Positions 9,936-23,033 are shown, numbered from the stretch's first letter. The stretch is DNA of 64,000 nucleotides from Utricularia gibba (GCA_002189035.1 CM007989.1:1364001-1428000); one strand, 5' to 3'. Program-made: numbers and translations. Notes: a model not told the origin generated them from the letters alone.

Positions 9936-12212
9936 TTCTATTATTACCTCCTATTTTTCAATTATTTACATGTCATATTATTACAATTTATTGTTTTCTA
10001 CTACAATTAAACTCCAATCAAATTAACTCTCTTATATTTATAATATTCATAATATATATATATATACATAACAATTTAATTAAAGGAGATTAGTTCCCCA
10101 ATGTATATTTTACAAATGATGATAATTAGTCTAACAAATTACAAGACTCATAATATATCGTTTAGAAGCTCTTATCTAAAAGATTCTTATTATTGATGTC
10201 CACCATATGGGTTGTGAAGAGACAAGAGATGGCCCACACTGCCTGGATTAGTGCACCTCATGGAACATATTTATAGCCTTCATGTGTTACATATAATAAC
10301 ATTGACTCTTGCCCTCTTCCCATGGCATCCTTCCCATCTTTAGAATCGCATTTCGATCATACTTTGTAATTACAAAATTTAATATAATAGATTATATATT
10401 ACAAATTTTAATAAAACAAATTATTATAGATAAATATGTGATTATATATATTTTTGAATTGTAAAAAATGAATATTATAATTTTTTCTAGACATTCAGTA
10501 AGTTTAATAATTTTTTAATTTAATCTTAAAATCTGAATTTATCATTGTACTATAGAATGAATAAAAATTAAAATTTTCAAAAATTAAATATAATCAATTT
10601 AATAATTTTTATTTTTTTGGAATAACAAAACTATTAATAAATTTTAGAATAATGGAGAATATAGCCAACTCAATCAAATTGTTTTTGAATGAGATCCAAC
10701 AACAGCCGTCAGATCAAGGCACAGCATCTGCGTCCGTTAGATTAGATTCTAGAAATCTAGCGGTCTAGCTAGTTCACTGTTTGTTTGGAAGTGCGTGGGG
10801 GCACTACGCTGCTTTAGTCCCCACAGTGCCCCCCGTGGTCCTTTATCCTAATCTACTCATGAGTACTAACTAGATATAGCCTCCATTCACATCCCCACAC
10901 GTGTCCTCATCATCACATCATCCCCTAGGTCCAAATGTAGCTCCCCACTTTCCATTTTTATCTCGCACGTTCCGAAATGTCATAATAATTTAACTGTGCT
11001 ATAACTTTTTCCCCATCAAATTTCCCTTTAGAAGTAAAACTATGTTTCATTTTTCAAAAATTTTTCAGAATATTGTTCTAATTTGAAACAACACCCCAAC
11101 TCGTGTTAATTAAATGGTGCAATTTGGTGGCCATGTGGCGATTGTGTGATCATGAATGTGTGAGAGGGACTTGACATTGTTACTCAGGAAACAGAGCAAG
11201 GCCAAGCCTGCCGAAACACATCCCTACTAATAGAAAGTTGTCACCTTTAGTCAAACCCTAGCTAGCAGCTACGGCTCATAAATGGAACCAACGACTATGG
11301 GGGGCATCTCCGGTCAAACTGATTTAAGGAATGATATGATGCCCAACATCTTTGGAGCACACATCGCCCACTTTTCACTCCATTCCATGTGTTTCTTCAA
11401 AAGTGTAATCTCATATTTTGGAAGTGGTAAAAACCAAGATTTATGAGTGTTCAAATCATAATTGAATTGTTCGTTTTTCGAATTATGATTCAATCATATA
11501 TGGGTAGATTTGATTCCCTTTTATGCATTATTAAATTGGGATGTACTTGTTTCGAAATAGAATACTCTATATTTGTGAAATGTAATATGATAGATGAATT
11601 TCTTTTAAGTATAATTAAATTCGGATGTGCTTGTTTCTGAATATAATACTATATATTAGTTGTATTTAGTATGCGACTCATAATGTGGTATTGCTTAAAT
11701 GTTGATGGCGTGACGATATTTGTGAAGTATGTAATATGATGGATGCTTGGGGCGCTTTTAAATTCGAATGTGATTGTTTTAAAATATAATATGAAATCCG
11801 TACATTGGTGAATGTTTCATCAGCCGTACTAGCACATAGATGATGTGTTCAAAGGTATTTAGGGTGGATGGATTTGTTAAATTAATAAAGAAAATAATAA
11901 AAGAAAACGAAATATGAAAGTGTCGGCATCAGTCAGAGGCCGTACCGTACACGTTGGAATCCGAGGTGGGTTGCCGGAGGGCACCTGGAGCCTGTGAATA
12001 AATAATGAATTTGGCGACAGTCTCCTTCTCCGTCACAGCAAAAGATGGGGAAACGGAGAAGTCATCACTTTGTCGTTGGTCATCTGCTTTCTTCTGCTAC
12101 GTAATTTTCAATCCAATCAGTGCTGGGTAACTCTGCTCTGCATGCAACCTGATCATCGTCATCGGTTTCCCTGAGAAAAAGTGGTTGCCTTTTCGCTGAT
12201 TCCATTCCATCA
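9936..12212. other. Intergenic region with degenerate repeat and a G-box
   Basis: 2.3 kb without a supported gene. AT-rich to about 10680, then a more balanced block (10680-11300) with a CACGTG G-box at 10898-10903, then a degenerate repeat at 11524-11800 (listed separately). The last ~300 bases contain the pyrimidine-rich leader expected upstream of the bHLH gene. The 65-codon open frame at 11443 coincides with the repeat and is not a gene. Confidence 0.5.
11524..11800. repeat. Degenerate tandem repeat, three copies
   Basis: Three related segments begin near 11528, 11612 and 11754. Each carries a variant of TTAAATTNGNATGTNNTTGTTT followed by an AATATAATA-like tail. The segments between copies also share TGTGAA..TGTAATATGAT..GATG. 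Spacing is uneven (~84 and ~142 bases), which suggests an old tandem array with indels, not a recent microsatellite. Confidence 0.45.
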
Positions 12213-13526
12213 ATGGCGAATCCCCACGGCAATACCCGTAGCTGTGATCCCCAAGAACAGGATGAGATTTCTCTCTTTCTGCGGCAAATTCTTCTCCGCT
12301 CTTCTCCTTCTTCTTCTTCTTCTACCCACAATTTGATTCTTCTTCGACTACTCCTATTTTACCCAAGTATCAAACTTTTCCGGGTGCGGGATCTGGGTCT
12401 GAATCTCGCTCCACGGGTGTGAATTGGGCTCTGGAAGGCACCGAGCATGACTGTGAAAGCGAGGTACTGGGGGTCTATTTTTGAATAAATCTCGTCGCTT
12501 TCATCTCAACGGCGGTGTTTGACTGGATAATGTGAAAGGGGGCAGGGGAGATTATGGCGGCAGAGGAAGCGGCAGCGAGGCCGATTATGCCGCCCCGGAG
12601 TTCTTCTAAGAGGAGCAGAGCAGCCGAGGTACACAATCTCTCGGAAAAGGTACATTGACATTGTTCTGTTTCCAAACTTGAGATTGGTTTTGAGTTTGTT
12701 GATTGTTCGCAATACAGAGGAGAAGAAGCAAGATCAATGAGAAAATGAAGGCACTCCAGAATCTAATCCCTAATTCGAACAAGGTTTCCACATCTGCGTT
12801 AACTTACATCGTGTTGATACTTGGAGATCATGAACTCTGAATCCTCTACTCTCATGTACAGACGGATAAGGCGTCAATGCTGGATGAAGCTATAGAGTAT
12901 CTCAAGCACCTCCAGCTGCAAGTTCAGGTAACTGGACTGAAACCCTTTTCAAGCTTCAGGAGTTCTGATTCCTAGTCATGCGGCTTCGACTGATACTGCA
13001 GATGCTGACATTGAGAAATGGATTGAGTCATTACCCCATTTGCTGCTTTCCAAATGCCAGAATCAATACATTTGTGCAGCCTTTGAACGGTACCATCTCC
13101 ATGGATCAGAGAACCCCCCTTCCATCAGAGACCATTCCGGCCACGTTCCAATCATCTTCTCAAGTATGGAAAGCTCTTTCTCTTTCTCGCTCTCCCCCTC
13201 TCTGCAGTACATTCGTTCAAATGAAGATGGTGTGCTTATTTTTCACTCCTGGAAAGGATATTCTTCTTCAGGGGCTGCCACGATTCGACCAACCAGTGCA
13301 GGAAGATCGCTCATCTGAAGGTTGGAATACCATGAAGCAGTTTTTTTACCGTGTCTGCATTGTCTGAATTATATCCGCTTTTTTCTGTGTAGGAAAAGCA
13401 GGGACTGCGCTGTGGCCTTACGACAGCATGGTCAAGGAGGAGTTGGAGTCTGAGTCCACAGACATGGCTTGGCCCGAGCATCTGCTATCGGACTTTGAGA
13501 ACACCCCATCTTCTCATCTGAGCTGA
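12213..13526 (+). CDS. bHLH transcription factor, SPATULA/ALCATRAZ-like (one-base frameshift in exon 1)
   Basis: Exons 12213..12463, ~12566..12649, 12718..12783, 12862..12927, 13002..13163, 13272..13320, 13393..13526, ~270 residues. The N-terminal DEISLFLRQILLRSS block matches the amphipathic helix of SPT/ALC. The basic region and HLH are split over three exons: RAAEVHNLSEK, RRRSKINEKMKALQNLIPNS, TDKASMLDEAIEYLKHLQLQ. The intron positions are the classic ones for this subgroup. Exon 1 opens in one frame and continues in another (FDSSSTTPILPK...DCESE) after a TTC microsatellite at ~12300-12323, consistent with one missing base there. The exon 2 acceptor could instead be at 12551. SPT/ALC factors act in carpel and fruit patterning; a PIF is less likely because the N-terminal helix is SPT-like and I see no phytochrome-binding motif. 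Confidence 0.82.
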
Positions 13527-14133
13527 GTGTGCGAGGGAACCATCTGGTAACCAGTCACAAGTCTTCATACTTGTCTTTGAAGTGGAGACGATGCATGGAA
13601 GCATCATATGTACCTTCCAGAATAATGAAAAACAGGAAGAAGAAGGTGTATTTTCTAACACAAGTTCCAACCCAACAACAAACATTCGAAGTGGGAGCAT
13701 CAGAGATGGTATTCAGACATAGTACCGACGTAGGCGTCGTTATTACATAAATAAAATGGATATTCGATAAATGTAATGACGTGTAAAATAGTGACAACTA
13801 TTTATGGGCTACATGAGCCCAATAAAAAATGTATGGGCCGGCATGATACACACTCCTAAGACGGGGCCCATTTTAGAGGGACTTGGGGGGTTATTTAAGG
13901 CATTCATTTACGAATAGAATTGACAGTAAGCGTCTGTCTTCAGGAGTCTGGACGCTTTTCTCCGTCCGCGCGATTGTCCTTCCCCGTGTTTCTCCGATGA
14001 CATAAGCTACGGCGCTGCTAGTAGAATTGAACTGGAAAGGGTGATGGATGCTTGCAATTTGGAGTTGTAACTGTTTAGTGCGCGCGACTAGTTTTGAAAT
14101 TAGTGAAAACCCTAGGTGATCTTGTTAATCGAT
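13527..14133. other. Intergenic, bHLH 3' end and NRPB1 promoter/leader
   Basis: 607 bases. The first part holds the bHLH 3' UTR. An AT-rich segment lies around 13740-13800. From ~13920 the sequence becomes more balanced and leads into the NRPB1 5' leader. Short open frames on both strands have no recognisable content. Confidence 0.4.
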
Positions 14134-17100
14134 ATGGATTTGCGTTTCCCGTATTCTCCGGCGGAGGTTTCCAAGGTCAAGGTGGTGCAGTTCGGCATCA
14201 TCAGCCCGGATGAAATTGTAACTTCTTGTGAACTTCTCTTGTTTTTTACTCCACATGGAATTTTGGAGTGGTTGATTGGGTGCTAAAGTGTTAGAATTTT
14301 TTTTTTTCCCTTTTACAGAGGCAGATGTCTGTTGTGCATATAGAGCACAGTGAGACTACTGAACGGGGGAAGCCGAAACCAGGCGGGTTAAATGACCCAC
14401 GACTGGGAACGATTGATAGGAAGCTAAAGTGTGAGACTTGCATGTCTAGCATGGCTGAGTGTCCCGGTCACTTTGGCCATCTTGAGCTTGCAAAGCCCAT
14501 GTTTCATATTGGCTTTATGAAGACTGTCCTCAGTATACTTCGATGTGTTTGTTTCAACTGCTCCAAAATTTTGGCTGATGAGGTATTTTTTTTTATGTGC
14601 CTAATAAATTACTCATAAACAGAAGAAATTTCGGATTCATAAGTGATATAGAAAATGCCTTAACTCTGGATAGATTGTAATGATGTAATTTATAATGTGA
14701 AATTCAAAAATAAAATATTTACTGTGGTTGTCATCCATTTTTAACTGGTCGCTGAGCTCTTATTCTACCAGGAAGAACCCAAGTTCAAGCAAGCACTAAG
14801 GATCCGAAATCCTAAAAATAGGCTAAAGAAGGTATTAGATGCCTGCAAAAACAAGTCGAAGTGTGAGGGGGTGATGAAATTGACGTCCAAGGTGCAGATG
14901 CTGACGAGCCCATGAAAAAGTCTAGGGTGGATGTGGTGCTCAGCAGCCTAAGATAAGTATTGATGGCATGAAGATGATTGCTGAGTACAAGCTTCGCACA
15001 AAGAAAGGTGATGAACAGGAGCAGATGCCTGAACCTGTTGAAAGGAAGCAAGTTCTCTCTGCAGAGAAGGTGAAACACTTCTAAAGTATTAGAATAACCA
15101 AATTCACACAGAATATTAAACAGAAGAAGGTCTTATCCCTAGTTTGTCATTTTTTTTCAGGTTCTTAGTATTTTAAAGAGAATAACGGATGAAGATTGTC
15201 AGTTGTTGGGTTTGAACCCAAAATATGCCCGCCCTGATTGGATGATTCTGCAAGTGCTCCCCATACCTCCTCCTCCTGTTAGACCCTCTGTAATGATGGA
15301 TGCTTCTTCTAGGAGTGAGGTAAGATATTGCTGGTTGTTTACTATCTGTGATTGGTGCGCTCAGTCAGAATATGCTCATTTCAAACACTTGACGCAGGAT
15401 GATTTAACGCACCAGCTAGCAATGATAATCAGACACAATGAAAATTTGAAGAGGCAGGAACGGAACGGTGCTCCTGCACATATAATATCCGAGTTTGCCC
15501 AATTGCTGCAGTTTCACATTGCCACATACTTTGATAATGAATTACCTGGGCAACCGAGGGTATGGTGTTATTCTTTTATTCCCAGTTTTTAAACATTTTT
15601 CTTGCTGTCATCTCACAAGCTCCTCTGTGAAATCTAGGCCACACAAAGATCTGGTAGGCCTATAAAATCAATCTGTAGCAGGCTGAAAGCGAAAGAAGGT
15701 AGGATTAGGGGTAACCTAATGGGAAAGAGAGTAGATTTCTCGGCTCGTACGGTGATCACACCTGATCCAACCATCAATATTGACGAACTGGGAGTGCCTT
15801 GGAGTATTGCGTTGAATCTAACATATCCTGAAACCGTAACTCCATATAATATCGAAAGGTTTCTCATTTTTCTGTTTTTTAAATTTCTGTACATTTTTTG
15901 GTTGGTCATTTAGCTCATATAATTGTGAATCAGGTTGAAAGAATTGGTTGAGTATGGCCCTCATCCCCCCCCTGGTAAAACTGGTGCCAAGTACATAATT
16001 AGGGATGATGGACAGAGGCTTGACCTTCGTTACCTGAAGAAAAGCAGTGATCAACATTTAGAACTTGGCTATAAGGTGGAGAGGCACCTGAACGATGGAG
16101 ACTTTGTTCTGTTCAATCGGCAGCCTAGCTTGCATAAAATGTCAATTATGGGGCATAAAATTAAAATCATGCCTTATTCAACTTTCCGACTGAATCTGTC
16201 TGTAACCTCACCTTATAATGCTGACTTTGACGGGGATGAAATGAACATGCACGTTCCTCAGTCATTTGAAACCAGAGCTGAAGTTTTGGAGCTGATGATG
16301 GTGCCAAAGTGTATCGTGTCACCTCAGTCAAATCGTCCAGTAATGGGTATTGTTCAGGATACACTCTTAGGATGCCGAAAAATTACAAGAAGGGATACAT
16401 TTATTGAGAAGGTGAAGACTTCGACTTATTTGTTCCCCTTTTCATGTATGGCATACAGCAATTCGAGTTTCTGTATTTTTTATGCAGGATGTTTTCATGA
16501 ACATTCTGATGTGGTGGGAAGATTTCGATGGCAAAGTTCCTGCTCCAGCAATTTTGAAACCCAGGCCTCTGTGGACGGGGAAGCAAGTGTTTAATTTGAT
16601 AATTCCAAAGCAGATAAACCTTTTGAGATATTCGGCGTGGCACCAGGAAACTGAGAAGGGATTTATTACTCCTGGTGATACGCAAGTGAGAATAGAAAAG
16701 GGTGAGCTGCTCTCGGGCACTCTCTGCAAGAAGACTCTGGGTACATCCACAGGAAGTCTTATACATGTAATATGGTATGTCTCCAGCAATTTAAGTTTCT
16801 TCAAGGATATGTTGGTAGTGTCCATGGCACGTGACTTATCTAAAGTGATGCTTCCTTTTACATTTCTAATCGTGGTTTTGATGAAGTGTTTGTATTTATC
16901 AAACAAAACTAGACTATAGTGTGATATGGAAGTGCCTAGAATGGAAAACTTGATATATATAATATGACACATGGAAAGCATGCTGTGTGTCTTGGCATGA
17001 GCAATTGCTTTTAGTGTAGGTACGATATTCTATGTGCTTTGATTATTCTTTACTGGCACCATAGCCTCGTTGGATGAATTAGTGTGTAGCATCAAGTATA

Positions 17101-20100
17101 ATCAACATTGATGTTATCAGGGAAGAGGTTGGTCCAGATGCAGCTCGCAAGTTTTTGGGACATACACAGTGGCTTGTCAATTATTGGCTCTTGCAGAATG
17201 GCTTTAGCATTGGAATTGGTGACACTATTGCTGATGCTGCGACAATGGAGAGAATAAACAAAACTATTTCAGATGCAAAGAATCAAGTGAAGGAACTCAT
17301 CAGGGCAGCTCAAGAAAAGCAATTGGAGGCTGAACCTGGTCGAACCATGATGGAATCTTTTGAAAACAGGGTTAACCAGGTACTAGACGTCCACCCCTCC
17401 CTCTGAATTCGGTTATAAAGCCTTATGTTGGACTAATGTTATTTGTATACATCAGGTGTTGAACAAGGCTCGTGATGATGCTGGAAGCAGCGCTCAGAAG
17501 AGTTTGTCAGAGAGCAATAACTTGAAGGCGATGGTGACTGCAGGTTCCAAGGGAAGTTTTATCAATATTTCACAGATGACTGCTTGTGTGGGGCAGCAGA
17601 ATGTGGAAGGAAAACGAATCCCCTTTGGCTTCATAGATCGTACTCTACCACATTTCACCAAGGATGATTATGGTCCTGAGAGCCGTGGATTTGTGGAGAA
17701 CTCCTATCTCAGGGGCTTGTCTCCTCAAGAGTTCTTCTTCCATGCCATGGGTGGTAGAGAAGGTCTTATTGATACTGCTGTGAAAACCTCCGAGACAGGT
17801 TATATTCAGAGGCGACTGGTGAAGGCAATGGAGGATATCATGGTTAAATATGATGGGACTGTCCGTAATTCATTGGGGGATGTTATTCAGTTTCTGTATG
17901 GCGAAGATGGAATGGATGCAGTTTGGATTGAATCACAACCACTGGAGTCCTTGAAGCTGAAGAAATCAGATTTCAATGACATGTACAGATATGAAATCGA
18001 TAATCCTAACTGGAATCCTAACTACATGCTACCTGAAGCAGTTGAGGATCTGAAAACAATCCGGGAGATACGAAGTGTATTTGATGCGGAAGTTAAGAAA
18101 CTTGAGGGTGACAGATGTCAACTTGGTACGGAAATTGCAACAACTGGTGATAACTCTTGGCCCCTACCTGTGAATATTAGGAGGCTTGTCCTGAATGCAC
18201 AGAAGACATTTAAGGTTGATTTCCGAAGGCCCTCTGATATGCACCCTATGGAGATAGTGGAAGCTGTGGATAAGTTGCAAGAAAGGCTCAAAGTTGTTGT
18301 AGGTGACGATTATCTGAGTATGGAAGCTCAAAAGAATGCTACTCTTTTCTTCAATATTTTGCTTCGCAGTGCCTTAGCAAGTAAAAGGGTGTTAAAGGAA
18401 TATCGACTCACACGTGAAGCTTTTGAATGGGTTATTGGAGAAATTGAGTCTCGTTTCTTGCAATCCCTTGTGGCACCGGGGGAAATGATAGGGTGTGTTG
18501 CTGCGCAATCTATTGGTGAGCCTGCTACACAGATGACGCTGAACACATTCCACTATGCTGGTGTTAGTGCAAAAAATGTCACATTAGGTGTTCCAAGGTT
18601 GAGGGAGATCATTAACGTTGCCAAAAAAATCAAAACACCTTCTCTGTCGGTATACTTGAAGCCAGAAGCTAGTAAAACAAAGGAAAGGGCCAAGAGTGTG
18701 CAATGTGCTCTTGAATATACTACTTTACGCAGTGTTACACAAGCAACGGAGGTATGGTATGATCCAGATCCTATGAGCACGATTATTGATGAGGATATTG
18801 AATTTGTGAAGTCGTATTATGAGATGCCCGATGAAGAGATTGACCCTGACAAAATCTCTCCTTGGTTGCTTCGTATTGAGTTAAACAGAGAAATGATGGT
18901 AGATAAAAAACTCAGCATGGCAGACATTGCTGAAAAGATCAATCTTGAGTTTGATGATGACCTCACTTGTATATTCAATGATGACAATGCTGAAAAGCTT
19001 ATTCTGCGTATTCGCATTATGAATGATGAAGTCCCAAGGGTGAATTGAATGATGAATCAGCAGAGGATGATGTGTTTCTCAAGAAGATTGAGAGTAATAT
19101 GCTGACAGAAATGGCACTTCGAGGCATACCAGATATCAACAAAGTGTTCATAAAGAACAGCAAGGTGAATAAGTTTGAAGAAAATGAAGGATTTAAAGCT
19201 GAGAATGAATGGATGTTGGATACAGAGGGCGTTAATCTGCTGGCAGTTATGTGCCATGAGGATGTTGATGCTACAAGAACAACAAGTAATCACCTGATTG
19301 AAGTTATAGAAGTTCTGGGGATTGAGGCAGTTCGCAAAGCCTTGTTAGATGAGCTGCGTGTTGTCATATCCTTTGATGGGTCCTATGTGAACTATCGGCA
19401 TTTGGCCATACTGTGTGACACCATGACATATCGAGGCCATTTGATGGCTATAACTCGTCATGGGATTAATCGCAATGATACAGGCCCCATGATGCGATGT
19501 TCCTTTGAGGAAACAGTTGATATTCTGCTTGACGCTGCTGTTTATGCGGAAACTGATTATCTTAGGGTGTCACTGAGAACATAATGTTGGGTCAGCTGGC
19601 TCCAATTGGAACAGGAGACTGTGCCTTGTATCTGAATGAGGAGATGTTGAAACAAGCTATTGAGATCCCATTGCCCAGTTACTTCGATGGAGGGCTTGAT
19701 TTTGGCATGACTCCAGCTCGCTCTCCAATGGCTGGAAGTCCATATCACGACAGCATGATGTCGCCAAACTATTTGCTAAGCCCGAATCTACGGTTATCTC
19801 CAATCACTGATGCTCAGTTTTCTCCCTATGTTGGTGGAATGCCTTTCTCTCCTTCATCCACCCCAGGGTACAGTCCATCATCTCCAGGATACAGTCCATC
19901 GTCCCCTGGTTACAGCCCCACCTCTCCAGGTTACAGCCCCACATCTCCTGGTTACAGCCCCACCTCTCCTACTTATAGCCCCAGTTCACCAGGATACAGC
20001 CCTACAAGTCCTTCATATTCTCCCACCAGCCCATCTTATTCACCCACTTCTCCTACCTACAGCCCCACTTCTCCCAGTTATAGTCCGACGTCGCCAAGCT

Positions 20101-21004
20101 ACAGTCCCACATCTCCAAGTTACAGTCCCACATCTCCTAGCTACAGTCCAACTTCTCCGGCTTACAGCCCGACGTCACCTGCTTATAGCCCTACCTCTCC
20201 TGCTTACAGCCCAACCTCACCATCCTATAGCCCAACCTCTCCATCTTACAGTCCCACATCTCCATCTTATGCCCCGACTTCACCGTCGTATAGTCCTACA
20301 TCTCCATCTTACAGTCCAACCTCGCCTTCATATAGCCCGACGTCACCTGCTTATAGTCCTACTTCACCAGGCTACAGCCCTACATCCCCAAGCTACAGCC
20401 CTACTTCACCAAGCTACAGCCCTACCTCTCCCAGCTACAATCCATCAGCTAGATATAGCCCTTCCCTTGCGTACTCACCAACAAGCCCAAGAATATCCCC
20501 ATCCAGTCCATATAGTCCGTCTTCGCCAAGTTACAGGTGAGAAAAATCTTTTGCTTACGGTAGTAACAGCTCATGCTCATATAGAAATTAATGCTTGTTT
20601 GTGTTTTGCAGCCCAACCTCGCCATCCTACTCTCCTACCTCACCATCCTACTCCCCGTCTAGTCCAAGCTATAGTCCCAGCAGGTATGTGTGTATGTGCT
20701 TTTACTGTTTTGCTCTACGTGAAAACAACTTGCCATATTGTAATAACAATGCACTGCTGTACAATGATTCTTTGCAGTCCTCATGGTTCTGGTGCAAATC
20801 CGGACTACAGCCCCAGCTCGCCACCATACAGGTGAGGGATAGTTTGTGCACTAGATTTTGAATTTTGACATGAAGTTCCTTAGCTAAACGTGGCTTCTGG
20901 TCAGCCCCAGCGCCAGGTATTCTCCCAGTGCTCCAGGATACTCCCCTTCCTCTACTGGCCAGTACACCCCACGAACCTCCAACGATGACCCAAAAAGCCA
21001 ATAG
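14134..21004 (+). CDS. NRPB1: NRPB1, largest subunit of RNA polymerase II (four one-base frameshifts)
   Basis: Forms the pol II active site and carries the CTD. Exons: 14134..14217, 14319..14582, 14772..15069, 15161..15319, 15398..15559, 15638..15858, 15934..16411, 16488..16774, 17121..17379, 17456..20536, 20612..20683, 20778..20831, 20905..21004. The N-terminus is [20 protein letters not shown]. Zinc ligands appear in [17 protein letters not shown], the catalytic metal loop [12 protein letters not shown] is at 16217-16252, and the trigger loop [12 protein letters not shown] is near 18530. The CTD starts near 19865. Single bases are missing near 14867-14871, 14925-14927, 19036-19040 and 19565-19567, each at a short G (or A/G) run. 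With these four allowed for, the protein is 1840 residues and all 12 introns keep phase. No other decay is visible, so this is an intact gene with sequence errors. Confidence 0.97.
19860..20536 (+). repeat. Tandem 21-base repeats encoding the RNA polymerase II CTD
   Basis: About thirty heptads of consensus YSPTSPS lie in exon 10, and further variant heptads are in exons 11-13. The total is roughly 35-40 depending on how variants are counted. Position 7 varies among Ser, Gly, Ala and Thr. I see no Lys at position 7, unlike the distal part of the animal CTD. Exon 13 encodes the non-heptad end [12 protein letters not shown]. The repetition is protein-level; codons vary between copies. Confidence 0.95.
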
Positions 21005-21258
21005 CTCTTCCATCCGTCAGGTTCACAGAACAAAATTATCTTGTGATTGGAGCTTCTATATTGTTGCCTTGTGATACTGTCGTATTCCGTAGTTCTATGC
21101 GATGAGTACAGGACGATGTAACAAAAAACTATTGTGTAAGGAGAGCTTAACTCCATGCATATTTGAGCAAACTGTAAATGTGAACATTATTTTTGCGGCA
21201 TCAAATGTTGGAAAAAAGTGCAAGTACAGGAACACTCTTCAAACAAGCACTGTTGCCA

Positions 21259-23033
21259 TCAGAAGGGCGAATTGCTGCTGCCATCTAAAGTCAAAAGCAC
21301 CTTGTATAAATCCGGACGCCGATCGCGGAATACTCCCCAACTGCTTCTCTTTGCCTTGATCTTGTCAAGATCAAATTGTGCAGTGAGAATAGCTTCTTCC
21401 TTATCATCAGCTTCAGCGACTATTTCACCCGTTGGCCCTGTAAACTGGAGTCATTGAAACAGAGATGCAGAATTGAAAAAGGGTGAGCCCCTTGGGACTA
21501 GTTCATCCTTACCAGCTATAAATGACTTCCCATAGAACCTGATCTCGCTGTTGCCATGCTCTGTTTCTATCACTTCTGTGCCAACTCGGTTTGAAGCCAC
21601 TAGAGGCACCTGGGGTCACATCCAAACACAAGAAACGATAGTGGGGAGGATGCAGTAGATATCCTAACTGTCTGATGATATTCTAGCATTAAGAAACTAA
21701 CCAAATTGGCTCCAGCATGACCTTGCATCACACGCTGCCAGTGATCTCGAGAATCAAGCTCCTTGTCTTGAGGTTCTGAACCAATGGCAGTGGGGTAGAA
21801 GAGAATCTCCGCACCTTGAAGAACCATTGCTCGAGCTGCCTCAGGGAACCACTGATCCCAGCAGATTCCTGGCAAGTAGAGCACACCTTATCTCAACCTT
21901 ATGCACCACAAAACTTTGATGAAGTCGAACATGAACGAAAAAAATCATTGAAGTTGTCTTACCAACTCCGATTTTTGCAAATTTTGTTTGGAAAGCCTGT
22001 TTTCATTGAGAAGTCAAATGGAAAACAACAAAAGGGCAATATATACAGCAATGGTAGCAATGGAACTAGTCTGACCTTGAAACCAGTGTCACCTGGATTG
22101 AAGTAAAATTTCTCCTGGTAACCTGAAGACGGCATAACATAAGCCTGAGCTAACTCACTAAGTGAAAAGTTTTCACTATATGAAACTAATCATCACATAC
22201 AAACCTGGTCCATCAGGGATATGGGATTTCCGATAGAGCCCAAGATCAGTTCCATCGGCATCAATCACCACAACTGAATTGTAATGTGCATTATTCAACT
22301 CTTCAAAGAAGCTGACTGGTATTACTACTCCCAGTTCTATAGCAAGCTTTTGCATTCTGGGAGCCAATGAAGGTTAGAATACAAAATACGGGAAAAAATA
22401 TCGGCCAACAAGGTTTCTCACCTAAGTATGGTGGGGTGATCGTTACGAGGTTTCGCTCGACTAAAGAAATCCTCCCTTTGAGCTTGACAGAAGTAGTAAC
22501 CCTCGAACAATTCCTTAAAAAAACAAGGGGACATGTTTACTTGACATCTCCAACAATTCTTAATAAGATTCAGTTCTCCTCCAAGTTGAAGATAAAACCT
22601 GTATAAGAATTATATTTGCCCCCTCTGATGGGCAGCTCTCACCAATCTGCATCAAGAATAATATTCCATTAGGAAAGTACATTTATTCTCAACTGCATGA
22701 AATCTGATATAAACACGAATCTTTAAATAAAAAAACGAGAGAAAACAGAAAAAGCATCACAGGGCACGTAGTTATCGCATCTGAAAACATCAAATAGGCA
22801 GCAAAAACAAAACTTTAACCCAGAACATTCAAAGAAGCCCAGCTAGCAAATCAGCGAAATCACTTCATGAACTGGGCCGTGGCAGTAACCGAAATAAAAA
22901 AAACAAAAAAGAGAGATGGGGCTGGTGCAAAACGAGGTTCTTACGCTTCAGCTTTATCCACGTTTGTAGATACATCATCAGAGCAAGCGAACTGCAGAGC
23001 CGCGACGCTAACGATTCTGCTCTTCGCCGCCAT
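21259..23033 (-). CDS. CPA: N-carbamoylputrescine amidase (one-base frameshift in exon 2)
   Basis: Nitrilase-superfamily enzyme that hydrolyses N-carbamoylputrescine to putrescine, CO2 and NH3, the last step of the plant arginine-decarboxylase route to polyamines. Exons complement(21259..21437, 21513..21609, 21702..21868, 21963..21996, 22076..22122, 22205..22356, 22422..22513, 22599..22646, 22945..23033). The Glu-Lys-Cys triad is visible: Glu in QELFEG (exon 2/3 junction), Lys in YRKSHIPDG, Cys in GICWDQWFPEAA. GSEPQD and GVFRDRRPDLYK are family blocks. Exon 2 is 48 bases and needs 49: one base is missing in the five-C run at 22619-22623 (Gly-Ala). With it the protein is 301 residues, the usual length. 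Convergent with NRPB1: the two stop codons are 255 bases apart. Confidence 0.95.

Noticed and set aside
12045-12104. Upstream ATG (12045) as the start of the bHLH protein
   Set aside because: It runs into a stop after 19 codons and is out of phase with the conserved helix; the ATG at 12213 leads into it directly.
19860-20536. Regular short repeats that could suggest a CRISPR-like array
   Set aside because: The units are contiguous 21-base codon repeats with no spacers, inside an exon.
19810-20835. 341-codon alternative-frame ORF overlapping the CTD
   Set aside because: It is the CTD repeat read in the wrong frame; the repeats keep all frames open. The YSPTSPS frame is the real one.
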